Below the pieces are notes generated by a model. That model saw nothing but the letters and a program-made list of their open reading frames with translations, ran no database searches and was not told the DNA's origin. Source: Sulfurovum sp. (GTDB lineage Bacteria > Campylobacterota > Campylobacteria > Campylobacterales > Sulfurovaceae). Taken from it: 49,824 nt of DNA. Below, piece by piece: positions 1 through 13,266 of the stretch (position 1 is its first letter; every line of letters starts with the position of its first letter). The translations under genes were made by a program, and so were the position numbers. The stretch spans positions 1 through 49,824 of the forward strand of contig JAUZSQ010000085.1 of NCBI GenBank assembly GCA_030949325.1. The letters run 5' to 3'.

Positions 1-92
1 TTATCGGCGATGGGAGGCTTGACTTCCAGGTTCGGAATGGAGCTGGGTATGACCCTCCCTCTAGCTCCCACCACTAAGAGAGATAAGAGACA
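1..92 (-). rRNA. rrf: 5S ribosomal RNA (3' part cut by window edge)
   Basis: On the minus strand the conserved 5S core is readable: CCATTCCGAACCTGGAAG followed by CGCCGAT. The 3' end lies beyond base 1. The 5' end near base 92 is estimated from the helix I position. It follows the 23S gene in the same transcript, as expected for a 16S-23S-5S operon. Confidence 0.85.
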
Positions 93-134
93 CCAATGTG
101 TGCTTATCTCTCTAAGCTTATAAGCTTTGAGATT

Positions 135-259
135 ACTTAGTATTGTTAAGAGTCTGACGTTCAAGTGTTTAGCTTGATGAGTGTTGCTTTGTGTAAATTA
201 CAATCTTACAAGAAGTTTTCACTTATTAGGTGTTTAATGCACTTAATAAGGTAGTACCT
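135..259 (-). other. 3' strand of the 23S pre-rRNA processing stem
   Basis: Two blocks in the 23S-5S spacer are complementary to two blocks upstream of 23S. Bases 238-259 pair with 3159-3180 (21 of 22 positions). Bases 135-160 pair with 3398-3423 (24 of 26). In the transcript they would close a long double-stranded stalk around the 23S rRNA, the known RNase III substrate in bacterial rRNA maturation. The pairing is read directly; the RNase III role is inferred from other bacteria. Confidence 0.8.
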
Positions 260-261
260 AT

Positions 262-3147
<2,886 letters not shown>

Positions 3148-3158
3148 ACTTAATTCTA

Positions 3159-3423
3159 AGGTACTACCTTATTAAATGCAAATAAGTCATCTTTTATACA
3201 TATTTAACTATCGATATTGTATGGTTTAGTTGTTTTATAATAAGTTTGAAGTTCTTACACTTCCTCATTTTTTAAGAGTTTGTTCTCTTTTGAGTTTCTT
3301 GCACATGAAAGATATTAATCTTAAAGAATACATTCTTCTTGACTAATATGTTTATGTTAAATTGTAATTTATTGTAAAACTTTCGTTTTGCAACATTACG
3401 TTAGACTCTTAACAATAATAAGT
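3159..3423 (-). other. 5' strand of the 23S pre-rRNA stem; spacer without tRNA-Ala
   Basis: This spacer between tRNA-Ile and 23S holds the partners (3159-3180 and 3398-3423) of the complementary blocks downstream of 23S. The remaining roughly 320 bases are A+T-rich and contain no second tRNA. I checked for a tRNA-Ala cloverleaf on the minus strand and saw none. Confidence 0.75.
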
Positions 3424-3482
3424 TAAATAACTTTAGACAAATGTCTAATCAAAATATTAAAATAATACTTTGATTAAACATA

Positions 3483-3560
3483 TGGTGGGCGTACCAGGAC
3501 TTGAACCTGGGACCTCACCCTTATCAGGGGTGCACTCTAACCAGCTGAGCTATACGCCCA
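3483..3560 (-). tRNA. tRNA-Ile (anticodon GAT)
   Basis: The minus strand begins TGGGCGTATAGCTCAGCTGG and has the anticodon loop CTGATAA, a T-arm GGTTCAAGTCC, and a matching acceptor stem. The terminal CCA is genome-encoded (TGG at 3483-3485). It sits in the 16S-23S spacer as the only tRNA there. Confidence 0.95.
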
Positions 3561-3589
3561 CATGAAGTAGTACATCAAAGATCCTAATA

Positions 3590-3606
3590 ATCTTTGACAA
3601 CCAAAC
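3590..3606 (-). other. 16S pre-rRNA processing stem, downstream strand (partner 5341-5357)
   Basis: ATCTTTGACAACCAAA at 3590-3605 is the exact reverse complement of TTTGGTTGTCAAAGAT at 5342-5357. The two copies flank the 16S gene, so the transcript can form a closing stem around 16S, as RNase III processing requires in other bacteria. The pairing is seen; the function is inferred. Confidence 0.75.
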
Positions 3607-3690
3607 ATAAGTTATTGATTAAACAATTTAAACAAATCACGTCTTATTGTGTTGTTGAAGATGCACTGTGAGGTTACATCTTCTATACTC

Positions 3691-5213
<1,523 letters not shown>

Positions 5214-5410
5214 AATGGACATGATTTGAACCATTTGTCAGAATCACTTATTGTATTTCTATAATAAGCTTTTTCTTTGTCCTAGTTTTTTGAAAACTAG
5301 TAAAATTAAAACTCAAATAGACGTTGATTTGTTTACTTATATTTGGTTGTCAAAGATCACTCAATAACACTCTTATCTAGCTACTTGCTAGATCGTCCTA
5401 TGTGTTGTTG

Positions 5411-5446
5411 GACGCGTATTATAGCACTTATCTCCTCCCCTGTCAA
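5411..5446 (-). promoter_or_regulatory. rRNA operon promoter (sigma-70 type)
   Basis: On the minus strand there is TTGACA (5441-5446), a 17-bp spacer, then TATAAT (5418-5423): a perfect consensus core promoter. Transcription should begin near 5411. Upstream (5447-5530) is strongly A+T-rich, like an UP element. The leader from about 5411 to 5213 holds one arm of the 16S processing stem. A full -35 box is unusual in Campylobacterota and fits the highest-output promoter of the region. Confidence 0.85.
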
Positions 5447-5528
5447 GGGTTTTAGCTGAAATTCTTTTGAATTCTTTTATTCTAACTTTATTTTATTATT
5501 TTACTTACATTAATATATACTTTTTTAT

Positions 5529-6312
5529 TTAATATCGCTTAGTTTCTCTATATTCCTCATCTCTCATACTTTTGGCTGTAGGATTTCTTATTTTTTTGAG
5601 TTCCATATCAATATATTCAATACCTTCTAACATTGCTAGAGAAGCTACTGTAGATTTACGCATCAACTTTGCACTATGGATAAAAATATAAAATCCATTT
5701 TCATACAATCCCAAACGAATAGATGCAGCGATAGAATAGGTCGTGAGTATCGCGTCATCCTTTGTAATAGCTCTAATACTCGTGAAATGCTCTCTTGTCC
5801 ATAGCAGAGGGTTATGTGCAGGACTAAAGGCATCTTGATAGATAATATCTATTGGCTCTTTTATCTTGGGAATACTCTCTCTCGCATCTCCTAAGAGTAT
5901 TTCTATCTTGCACTGTACATCTTCATAATACAGGTTTTGACTTATCGCCCGAATAATAGGTTTGAGACTATCAAACTCTGGGGGGGAAAATAAAAGTATC
6001 CAAAGAACGTAACAGTGCTTCATCAAATTCGGGAGAAAGGATGTGTACTTGTATTGGAAGTTTGTGTTTTTGTAGGTAATACAGTGTTGCGAAGGTATTG
6101 TATCCTAGACCAAAGCAAATATCCAAAATTACAAGCTTGGTTTTATGGGATTTAAAAAAGAGGGCTGGTTTTACATGCTTTTCTAAACTTTCATGCAAAG
6201 CCCCATCTTTGGTAGAATGGTAGTGTTCTTCAAATTCTTTGGAATAAAGTGTATGCGTACCATCCTCGCAAAGTTTTATTTCTTTTTGTCCTCTTAATAC
6301 CTCGTTATACAC
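5529..6312 (-). CDS. mnmD: MnmD-type tRNA 5-methylaminomethyl-2-thiouridine methyltransferase (one frame break)
   Basis: This SAM-dependent methyltransferase matches the N-terminal domain of MnmC; its known role is the last step of mnm5s2U synthesis at the tRNA wobble base. The SAM-binding motif region VILDICFGLGYNT lies in the first third. The family signature DIIYQDAFSPAHNPLLW lies in the second half. No C-terminal FAD oxidase domain is present, so it is stand-alone MnmD. The frame breaks at a run of seven G (5980-5986). With six, one continuous 260-residue protein results, reading FIFPPEFDSLKP across the junction. It starts 21 bases after the corrected luxS stop, so the two probably share a transcript. 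The break is either an assembly indel or a true disruption. Confidence 0.75.
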
Positions 6313-6333
6313 GACTGTATCTTGAGGGTTGCA

Positions 6334-6850
6334 TTATTTATTAGCGTTTTTTAACTGTTTTGAAGACATCTTCAATTTTTTGTTACTCATCTTTCCAATC
6401 CCTTGGCTAATGACCTTACTTGCAATCTCTTTGGCTTCATCAAGAGAGTGCATTTTGTAAGTCCCACATTGATAGAGATTGAGTTCTGGAATATCTTTTT
6501 TTGGACTTGACCCCTAAGACATCATCCATAGATTCTTTCCATGCTTTGGCTACTTTTTTGGCTTTGGGTGTACCAAGAAGTGACATATAAAAGCCTGTAC
6601 GGCATCCCATAGGAGAAAGGTCAATAATTTCTACCTTCTTGTCATTGAGATGCTCTCTCATAAATCCTGCAAATAAATGCTCCAAAGTATGCATACCTTT
6701 GATAGAAAGGATATCTTCATTAGGTACACAAAATCGTAAGTCAAAGACCGTAATATCGTCTCCACTTGGTGTACTCATCATTTTTGCAACCCTCACGGCT
6801 GGGGCTATCATCTTGGTATGGTCAACGGTAAAACTGTCTAATAATGGCAT
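6334..6850 (-). CDS. luxS: S-ribosylhomocysteine lyase LuxS (one frame break near the 3' end)
   Basis: LuxS cleaves S-ribosylhomocysteine to homocysteine and the autoinducer-2 precursor. The zinc-ligand motif HTLEH and the catalytic-cysteine motif MGCRTGFY are clear. The uncorrected frame ends at 6440 and loses the third zinc ligand. Removing one base from the seven-T run at 6496-6502 restores [21 protein letters not shown], which carries that Cys, and extends the protein to 171 residues, the normal length. A minus-strand -10 (TATAAT, 6875-6880) and an AAAGGA ribosome site precede the ATG. It is followed by mnmD. Confidence in the family is very high; the break looks like a homopolymer indel. 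Confidence 0.9.
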
Positions 6851-6897
6851 AATATTCCTTTTAATGTAATGCTAATTATAGCCTAAATCACTTTAAG

Positions 6898-8376
6898 CTA
6901 TTGAACTTTTTTACACTTCTTGGGGTCAGGATTAAATTTGAGAATGGTCACGATTGGTACAATGAAGCCAATAAGAATCACCGTCCATAAAAGTACACCC
7001 AAGTCATCGTAATTCGCAGGTGTAGTGATGATTCCATCGATCTTAATCTCTCTGCTTAAAACAAAAATTTGATTAAGGTACTTGGATAATAACCCCCCTG
7101 CACTCATCGCAATATTCATCAACGATGCCATCAAAGCAAACCATGTACCCTTTTTTCCCTCAGGTGCATAAATGGCTACTAAAGTGAGCATCATAACCCC
7201 TGCAATATAATCAAAAGGCGAAGCCAAAGCAGTATCAACCAAGGCTACTGTCCGTGCATCTAACCCTAGCATCGTATGTATATCATAATACAATCCCAAG
7301 ATAGGCAAAGACAAGAAGAAAGAAATAATGCTCATCCATATCAAGACTTTGCCAATGGCTTGGTTGATAATATATTTTGCCGATATCCACATACCTACCA
7401 ATGCCAAAACAGCACCAATCTGTCCTAATGTACCAAAAAATGCCTTATCAAAATGCAAAATATCAATCTCCCACCATAGCAAAGCAGGTCCTACACTAGG
7501 CATGGCTCTATAGACAAAAATCACAATCATTGCCATTTGAATATGCTTAATCGTATCAGCATCCAAGTCTCGTATCAAAGTATTAAGCATCAACAACACT
7601 ACAACTAGAGACACTACAAACACTATCTCTTGAGCAAAAGGCACTTCATTGTAACCAATCAATATCACAAAAATCGCAAAGGCAAACCCTCCAAAAAAGA
7701 TAGGCTTGTTCAAAGGAGAAGGAGCTACAGCATTGAGCTTCACAAAACTCACTCCAATAATAGAAAGGATAGGTACAAACAAAGAAATCTCAAACATCGT
7801 CTCATAACTATATATCTGAGCCAACCACCCTTTGAGTCCAGAGATAAACATAATAGCCAAGCCCAAAGACAAACGAGCCAAGACTTGTATCATAGCCAAT
7901 TCTTTGCGTATCTCCTCTGCTGATTGGGTTTTATCTACGACTTCTGTACTCATCGTATCGGCTACCACATCTTGCATCACAAAACCCACCATCATGATAA
8001 GAGACGCAAAGATATACACACTTTCTTTACTATAAGACGCACACCAAGAAGCATTGGAGACAAGCTCAATCATCAAAAATGTTCCCAAAGCCATTAAGGT
8101 CGCACCTACATACACATAAAACTTACGATTAGACCCAAAAGGAGCAAAAGAATCGACCATCTGACCAAATATCATCTTAATCGTCCACGGTACAGTCATC
8201 CACACCCCCAAAGCCAAAAGATTCTCAGCCGAAAGACTCAACTCTTCTTTGACCCAAAAAGTTTCAGCCACAGCCGTAAAACCACTCGCCCCATAGGCAA
8301 AGTAAATCACAAGTAATGGAATATAACGTCGTTTTATCGCACGAAAAGGCAAAAGAAATACATCTAAAAATTTCAT
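6898..8376 (-). CDS. MFS transporter, BT1/folate-biopterin-like
   Basis: A 492-residue polytopic membrane protein with roughly 12-14 hydrophobic helices. The early block GQMVDSFAPFGSNRKFYVY, between the second and third helices, resembles the loop signature of the BT1/folate-biopterin branch of the major facilitator superfamily. The helices starting near residue 20 (YIPLLVIYFAYGASGF) also fit that branch. Substrate cannot be told from sequence; relatives carry folates and pterins, but bacterial members are mostly uncharacterised. It is separated from luxS by 47 bases on the same strand and is divergent from hupE. The frame is intact. Confidence 0.6.
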   Translation of the reverse strand: MKFLDVFLLPFRAIKRRYIPLLVIYFAYGASGFTAVAETFWVKEELSLSAENLLALGVWMTVPWTIKMIFGQMVDSFAPFGSNRKFYVYVGATLMALGTFLMIELVSNASWCASYSKESVYIFASLIMMVGFVMQDVVADTMSTEVVDKTQSAEEIRKELAMIQVLARLSLGLAIMFISGLKGWLAQIYSYETMFEISLFVPILSIIGVSFVKLNAVAPSPLNKPIFFGGFAFAIFVILIGYNEVPFAQEIVFVVSLVVVLLMLNTLIRDLDADTIKHIQMAMIVIFVYRAMPSVGPALLWWEIDILHFDKAFFGTLGQIGAVLALVGMWISAKYIINQAIGKVLIWMSIISFFLSLPILGLYYDIHTMLGLDARTVALVDTALASPFDYIAGVMMLTLVAIYAPEGKKGTWFALMASLMNIAMSAGGLLSKYLNQIFVLSREIKIDGIITTPANYDDLGVLLWTVILIGFIVPIVTILKFNPDPKKCKKVQ

Positions 8377-8509
8377 AACTGTCCTTAAAATTAGAGAATA
8401 TATATTTTAACATATTTCTGATATGGTACGTTGAAAACAGCACCCTACACTAAGTTTTCATTATCAAAAAAAATGTATAATAAAATCCAGCTCTTATCAA
8501 GGAGCAAAA

Positions 8510-9280
8510 ATGAAAATGATTTTTCTATTTGTCACATTTCTTTTACTCAGTACTATTGTATCTGCACATGGTATTTCACCAGCAGATATGCAATCGATGT
8601 TAGAAGGTGGAAACCTTCGTTACATTTGGTTGGGTGCAACCCACATGTTGTCGGGTTATGACCACTTACTCTTCCTCTTTGGAGTAGTATTTTTCTTAAC
8701 CACAACTAGGGATATTGTCAAATTTGTCACTATATTTACTATAGGGCATAGTATCACTTTAATCTTTGCTACCTTTATGGGTATTACGGCAAATTATTAT
8801 TTGATTGATGCCGTGATTGCTCTTAGTGTTATCTATAAAGCATTTGATAACAATAAAGGGTTTCAAAACTATTTAGGCGTAAAGTCTCCCAATTTGTTGA
8901 TGATGGTTCTTATCTTTGGACTTATTCATGGATTTGGGCTTTCAACAAGATTACAACAGTTACCATTAGGTGAACAAGATTGGGACATGTTGTTAAAAAT
9001 CATCTCATTTAATATAGGTGTCGAAATTGGACAGATAATAGCTCTTGTCTTTATGCTTATACTCTTGACCCAGTGGAGAAAACGCCCATCGTTTTTACGC
9101 TTAAGTAAAGTAGCCAATCACGCATTGATGTTTCTAGGTTTTATGCTATTCTTGATGCAATTACACGGTTATTTACATACAGCCAACGAAGAAGAGTTTG
9201 GGTTTAACAAAGATGCACATTACCATAGTCATATAGATATGGAAAAAGCCAAACAAAATACATCTCAACCAATACCTTAG
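8510..9280 (+). CDS. hupE: HupE/UreJ-family metal permease
   Basis: A 256-residue inner-membrane protein. It has a signal-like N terminus ending ...STIVSAHG, the family core THMLSGYDHLLFLFGVVFFL and the conserved IHGFGLSTRL block. HupE/UreJ proteins are thought to import Ni (or Co) for hydrogenase or urease. The C terminus carries an extra His-rich tail (HYHSHIDMEKA) that could bind metal. An AAGGAG ribosome site lies 5 bases before the ATG, and a -10 TATAAT is at 8476-8481. No hydrogenase or urease genes are in the window. The His-rich DUF6488 protein downstream may be a functional partner, split off by a transposase relic. Confidence 0.85.
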   Translation: MKMIFLFVTFLLLSTIVSAHGISPADMQSMLEGGNLRYIWLGATHMLSGYDHLLFLFGVVFFLTTTRDIVKFVTIFTIGHSITLIFATFMGITANYYLIDAVIALSVIYKAFDNNKGFQNYLGVKSPNLLMMVLIFGLIHGFGLSTRLQQLPLGEQDWDMLLKIISFNIGVEIGQIIALVFMLILLTQWRKRPSFLRLSKVANHALMFLGFMLFLMQLHGYLHTANEEEFGFNKDAHYHSHIDMEKAKQNTSQPIP

Positions 9281-9374
9281 CCAAAAACCCCCTCTAAGCC
9301 ACCCTCTCACGAGAGTGAATCGCCCTAAATTCATGCAATCTTAATGGATACCTTCTGAATTAAATACTCGTTAG

Positions 9375-10210
9375 CTAAATGGGGAAGCAATTTAAATACC
9401 TCTTTGACGTATTATTAAGCCGTAGGTAGTGGGCTTTAAGGTCAAGAATACTCATCTCATTCATATCAGGATTTTGGCGTAATCCATGAGAGAAGTTGAC
9501 CATAAAAGCAGAGAGATTTGCCCGACTATGGATAGGTATTTTCTTAATGTTCATAGAATCACTCCATTCCCCAATACTGCTTGGCACTCTCTAAAGACAA
9601 ATTCAATCTGAAAGCGATGGTAATAGTAATCAATAACCTTTTCATAATCCAATGTTACATCGGTGAGAAAGAATTCACATGAGAGATTTTACCTGTGCTT
9701 AAATTTCTCTTTTGGATAATCACAACATTGAGAGTATCAGAGAAAGTTTACGATGGGACATTTCCATTTGATAAATTCTTGTTTGGATATTTTTATCTTC
9801 GTCTATGCTATCTGATTTTAGATAGGGTTCAGGAAGATTATCATAGTCAATAAGCATCTCCATATTTCCGGCCCTCTTCCTGCATACTCTACAAGGAAAT
9901 AGCAGTGCAATTTTTTGAAGTTTAGAAATGATATGCAATCCACATTGCCTCACCATTTGTACAAGGATTATTTCAAATGCTCCATCAAAGACAAAATAGA
10001 CAATATCAATATGCTTGTCAATCCGTTTAAGTGCCTTATTTACGGACTCTTGACAATTTAGATAGGGTGAGAGTTCAATATCTTTTTATCTTGATTCCAC
10101 TTCCTTAGGTTTGACTTTAGCATCCTTTTTTCTTTCTTCACACTTATCTTGATCTTCTTTTGTCTCACTATCTGTTGTACTAATGGAATAAACCTATCTA
10201 CCATAAGTAT
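9375..10210 (-). pseudogene. Degenerate IS4-type transposase
   Basis: The minus strand, read in shifting frames, gives ordered pieces of one transposase: DIVYFVFDGAFEIILVQMVR, then GLHIISKLQK, then IDYDNLPEPYLKS, then DYYYHRFQIEFVFRECQAV, then a short C-terminal piece ending at 9375. RFQIEFVFRE matches the YREK-type block (Y-x-R-x-x-x-E-x-x-F-R) of IS4-like DDE transposases. At least three frame breaks and stops separate the pieces, and no terminal inverted repeats are recognisable, so the element is dead. It fills the otherwise empty stretch 9281-10228. The degree of decay far exceeds the single-base breaks elsewhere, so this one is truly degenerate. Confidence 0.75.
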
Positions 10211-10252
10211 GTTAGCTCTTATCTCAACATGATGCACTATAAAAGGAACAAA

Positions 10253-10621
10253 ATGAACACCTTAATAAAAACAACACTTATCGCAGTAGCACTTACTTCT
10301 GGAACAATATACGCAGGTTCTGGTCATTCTCATAATGATGAAGGTGGGCATGGTCATAGTCATACTCAAAAAGAAGTCTCTAAAGAAAAGATAGAGAAAG
10401 TAGCAAATAAACATCTCATAGGATTAGTTGAGCATGGCAAGATTGCTAAAAGTTGGATAGATACCCCTATTGCAAATATCGAAAAGAAACAATTTAATCA
10501 TAATACAGAATGGGTAGTGCATTTTCTAAACAAAGAAAGTAAAGATGAGACAAAACAAACACTTTATATATTTGTTAGTCTATCTGGTCAAATAACAGGT
10601 GCTAATCATACAGGTCAATAA
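10253..10621 (+). CDS. Periplasmic His-rich DUF6488-family protein
   Basis: The 122-residue product has a signal peptide (MNTLIKTTLIAVALTSG, then IYA). A His/Gly-rich stretch follows (GSGHSHNDEGGHGHSH), then a compact domain with EHGKIAKSW, NTEWVVHF and KQTLYIFVSLSGQ, which match the DUF6488 pattern as I know it. The function is unknown; the His cluster suggests metal binding. I chose the ATG at 10253 over an in-frame ATG at 10229 because AAAGGAA lies just upstream and the signal peptide then starts at residue 1. It lies 970 bases after HupE on the same strand, with the transposase relic between. Confidence 0.75.
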   Translation: MNTLIKTTLIAVALTSGTIYAGSGHSHNDEGGHGHSHTQKEVSKEKIEKVANKHLIGLVEHGKIAKSWIDTPIANIEKKQFNHNTEWVVHFLNKESKDETKQTLYIFVSLSGQITGANHTGQ

Positions 10622-10625
10622 GCAT

Positions 10626-10739
10626 TAAATCAGGGAATCCATCAACGGGGTGTATGAATACCACTCCTTCGATGACTAATGACCCTGCTAGACAGCCTCT
10701 TCCTGCTTCGTCTATGCCACATAAAGGATTATTTTTCAT
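10626..10739 (-). pseudogene. rnhB: 5' stub of ribonuclease HII
   Basis: From an ATG at 10739, overlapping the end of mcrB by 11 bases, the minus strand encodes MKNNPLCGIDEAGRG followed by CLAGSLVIEGVV. This is the RNase HII N-terminal active-site motif (GIDEAGRGPLAG in the family). Similarity stops after about 37 codons, at the edge of the DUF6488 gene; family members are about 190 residues or more. The invariant Pro after RG is replaced by Cys. This is a truncated relic, marking a deletion or insertion breakpoint near 10625. A functional copy would have to be elsewhere. Confidence 0.7.
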
Positions 10740-12051
10740 ATAATGCCAATACTGCTATTAAGCCTTTTTCATCCCCATAATAATACTCCTTCAACAAAGG
10801 TGTAATTTTATAATCCCACACAAAGTCTAAATCATCATCACTTTTTATTTTCATAAAATAGCTATGACCTATTTGATATTCTTCTGTTAGCATGTTATTT
10901 ACTGCTTCCATGACTTCTTTCGCTTTTGGATATGTTACCAAACTACTTTTCGGCTTCATTTCCAAAAATGTAAAGCGTCTGCGTAAAGCGATGTCAATGA
11001 GAGCGATAGATTTATCGGTAGTATTCATCGTACCTATGATATAAAGGTTTGAAGGGATTGTAAAGGTTATTTTAGAGTAAGGAAGTGTGACTTCAAGAGT
11101 ATCTCTTTTGTCTTCTTCTATGAGTGTGATAAGTTCTCCAAAGATTTTAGAGACATTTCCTCTGTTGATTTCGTCTATGACTAGGTAGTAGTTTTGTTTT
11201 TCATCCTCATCAGCCTTCTCACAAAGAGATTTAAATATACCCTCTACAGGTCTAATGTTTCCCTTCTTATTCGGTCTAAATCCTTCTATAAAGTCTTCAT
11301 AGCCAAAGCTTTGATGGAAAGTAATGAATTTAACTCTATCTTTTATAGTATCAATATCTACAACATTGTTTAACGCATTATCTTTAATCGTCTTAAATAT
11401 CTCTTTATCTGATTTTCCACTTTCTATAAGGCTGATTAGTTTTTTTGTATTATGGGTCTTTCCTACTCCTGCTACTCCGTAGAGGATTATATTTTTTATT
11501 CTACAATACTTTAATGGTGGTTCAGGTATATCATTTTTATTTATAAATGTAATATTAGAATGACCTTTAAAATCAAATATTTTTTGCAATATATTTTTTG
11601 CTTGAATTATTGTAAAGTTTTCTTCTAATTCTAATATACTTAAATTCTTACTACAAATTACCTTTATAGGATATTCTCTATCATTAAAAACCTGATAAAA
11701 TATATCAGCTTTATTTAATTCATAATTATCTTTATTCTCTAAATAATCATTCATTATTTCAATTATTTTTAGGTATTTTAAATAATATTTATAGCGTCTT
11801 GCTCCACTTCTACAATCATTGAAAGTTGTATCACTTGTAAAAGTATGATTTAAGTCATATTCTTCTTTGAAATCATTATCTTCATTTGAAAATTTGATTA
11901 ATTTCTCATTATCATCTAAATTTTGGTATCTCTCAATATTCTTTAAAATATCAATTTTATTTTCACTTATATAACTTGGATATGTCTGTAAACTATTATT
12001 TGAAAACCCTATTTTTATTAAATATTCTTTATATCCATCATAATCAATCAT
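10729..12051 (-). CDS. mcrB: McrB-like GTPase of a type IV restriction system
   Basis: AAA+ motor subunit of McrBC, which translocates DNA and activates the McrC nuclease on modified DNA. Walker A GVAGVGKTHNTKK is near residue 192, Walker B YYLVIDEINRGNVSKIF near 290, the McrB signature IGTMNTTDKSIALIDIAL near 340, followed by an RRRF arginine block. The N-terminal 180 residues (rich in Asn, Asp and Lys) would be the target-recognition part and resemble nothing I recognise. At 440 residues it is near the E. coli length. Its ATG overlaps the mcrC stop (ATGA, 12048-12051), so it is translationally coupled behind mcrC, the reverse of the E. coli order. The frame is intact. Confidence 0.85.
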   Translation of the reverse strand: MIDYDGYKEYLIKIGFSNNSLQTYPSYISENKIDILKNIERYQNLDDNEKLIKFSNEDNDFKEEYDLNHTFTSDTTFNDCRSGARRYKYYLKYLKIIEIMNDYLENKDNYELNKADIFYQVFNDREYPIKVICSKNLSILELEENFTIIQAKNILQKIFDFKGHSNITFINKNDIPEPPLKYCRIKNIILYGVAGVGKTHNTKKLISLIESGKSDKEIFKTIKDNALNNVVDIDTIKDRVKFITFHQSFGYEDFIEGFRPNKKGNIRPVEGIFKSLCEKADEDEKQNYYLVIDEINRGNVSKIFGELITLIEEDKRDTLEVTLPYSKITFTIPSNLYIIGTMNTTDKSIALIDIALRRRFTFLEMKPKSSLVTYPKAKEVMEAVNNMLTEEYQIGHSYFMKIKSDDDLDFVWDYKITPLLKEYYYGDEKGLIAVLALYEK

Positions 12052-13191
12052 CTCATCCCCTCCAATCTACTTTTAATCTCACCCAAAAACCCATCATACC
12101 CATCATACCCACCATCATACCCACCATCAAACCCCAAATCCAAACTCTTCATCTTCAATCTTATCAAATCTTCTCCTTTTCCTAGTTCTAAATTTTCATC
12201 TACATCAAGCAAGTGTTTGGGATATAAAAGCATCGTTTCTTTTACTTTGAAATTTACCCCATACGCAAACATTTGATATTTGTCTTGTGTTGTGACATCA
12301 CTTCTGCTATTGACCTTTTTATATTTAGTATCTATAATCTGTCTTGCTGTGACAATATCGGGTTTCAAGTGTAGGCTTCCAAAGTTACCCTGCTTTTGTA
12401 GCTGTGTTGAGCTGTCTATCTCTTGATACATTTTACCCACAAACTTCTCAAATACCACAGCCATATCAAACAAAAAAGCAAAACTTTTGTCTCTACTATG
12501 TTGTGTCATGGGGACAAGCTTTTGGAGTATCAGCAAGTGCTATCTCATACGATTTTTTATATCTGGTATTCATACGGTCAAAATGTATATTTAGGTTTTT
12601 CACATCTACATTGACAGAACCTACTTCATCCAATACAGCCTCACATCTATGTAGGTTACCATAAGAGCTAAACTTCTTGAAGATGCGTATCGCATAAAGT
12701 AGAAATTGATTCAGCTCATTATCCATAGAAAACGCATCAAATTCACAATAAATATTTTGATGATAGAAGTTTTGAAAGTTTTTGTCAATGAGGTATTTGC
12801 CACGCAAAACTTTGAGATTTTCTTGCATACTGATGTATTGCTTGAAAACCCCTTTTTTTAACTCCTCCAACAGAGTATCAGCAAACACTCTAATAAAACT
12901 TTCAAATATTGGATGCTCTTCATGGTTGGAGTGTATGAAATCTTCATTTTTGAGTTTAATATCATAGGCATAGATGAGCATATACATAAAGACATTGAGA
13001 TTTTGAGTATCTACATCTACTATTTTGGGGATAATGAAATAACTTTTATTTGCAATAGACAAAAAACCACAATAATTCTTGGGTTTAATCCCTTGGAAAT
13101 TAATATCAAAATAGGGATATACACTTTTATGCTCTTTGATATGCTGTTCTAGCTCTTTGGGGATGTTTTGGTTTTCATAAAGATATATCAT
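12048..13191 (-). CDS. mcrC: McrC-like nuclease subunit (one frame break)
   Basis: McrC supplies the PD-(D/E)xK nuclease to the McrB ring. The catalytic pattern is visible in the second part: LKPDIVTARQIIDTKYKK (D ... D-x-K). The N-terminal part (FDINFQGIKPKNYCGFLS) resembles the 5-methylcytosine restriction subunit family. The frame breaks at the four-T run 12520-12523; removing one base gives ALADTPKLVPMTQHSRDKSF and a protein of about 380 residues. I start at ATG 13191 because GAGGGTGG lies just upstream. The extreme C terminus has a GGYDG-type repeat (see repeat entry). The break is probably a sequence indel, since mcrB is intact and coupled. Confidence 0.8.
12089..12133 (-). repeat. Short tandem repeat at the mcrC 3' end
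   Basis: The plus strand shows four near-copies of an 8-12 base unit, CCCATCATA / CCCACCATCATA. On the minus strand it encodes GGYDGGYDGYDG close to the McrC C terminus. All units keep the frame if 12 or 9 bases change at a time. Copy number may vary between strains. Confidence 0.8.
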
Positions 13192-13266
13192 CGCCACCCT
13201 CAACTTTCCCTTTGAAATTATTCAAATAATTATACCCAAATTCATGCTGTTGTCAGAGACAACACC

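Noticed and set aside
5529-6312. A bifunctional MnmC (methyltransferase plus FAD oxidase)
   Set aside because: The frame-corrected protein ends at about 260 residues and has no FAD-binding domain, so it is stand-alone MnmD.
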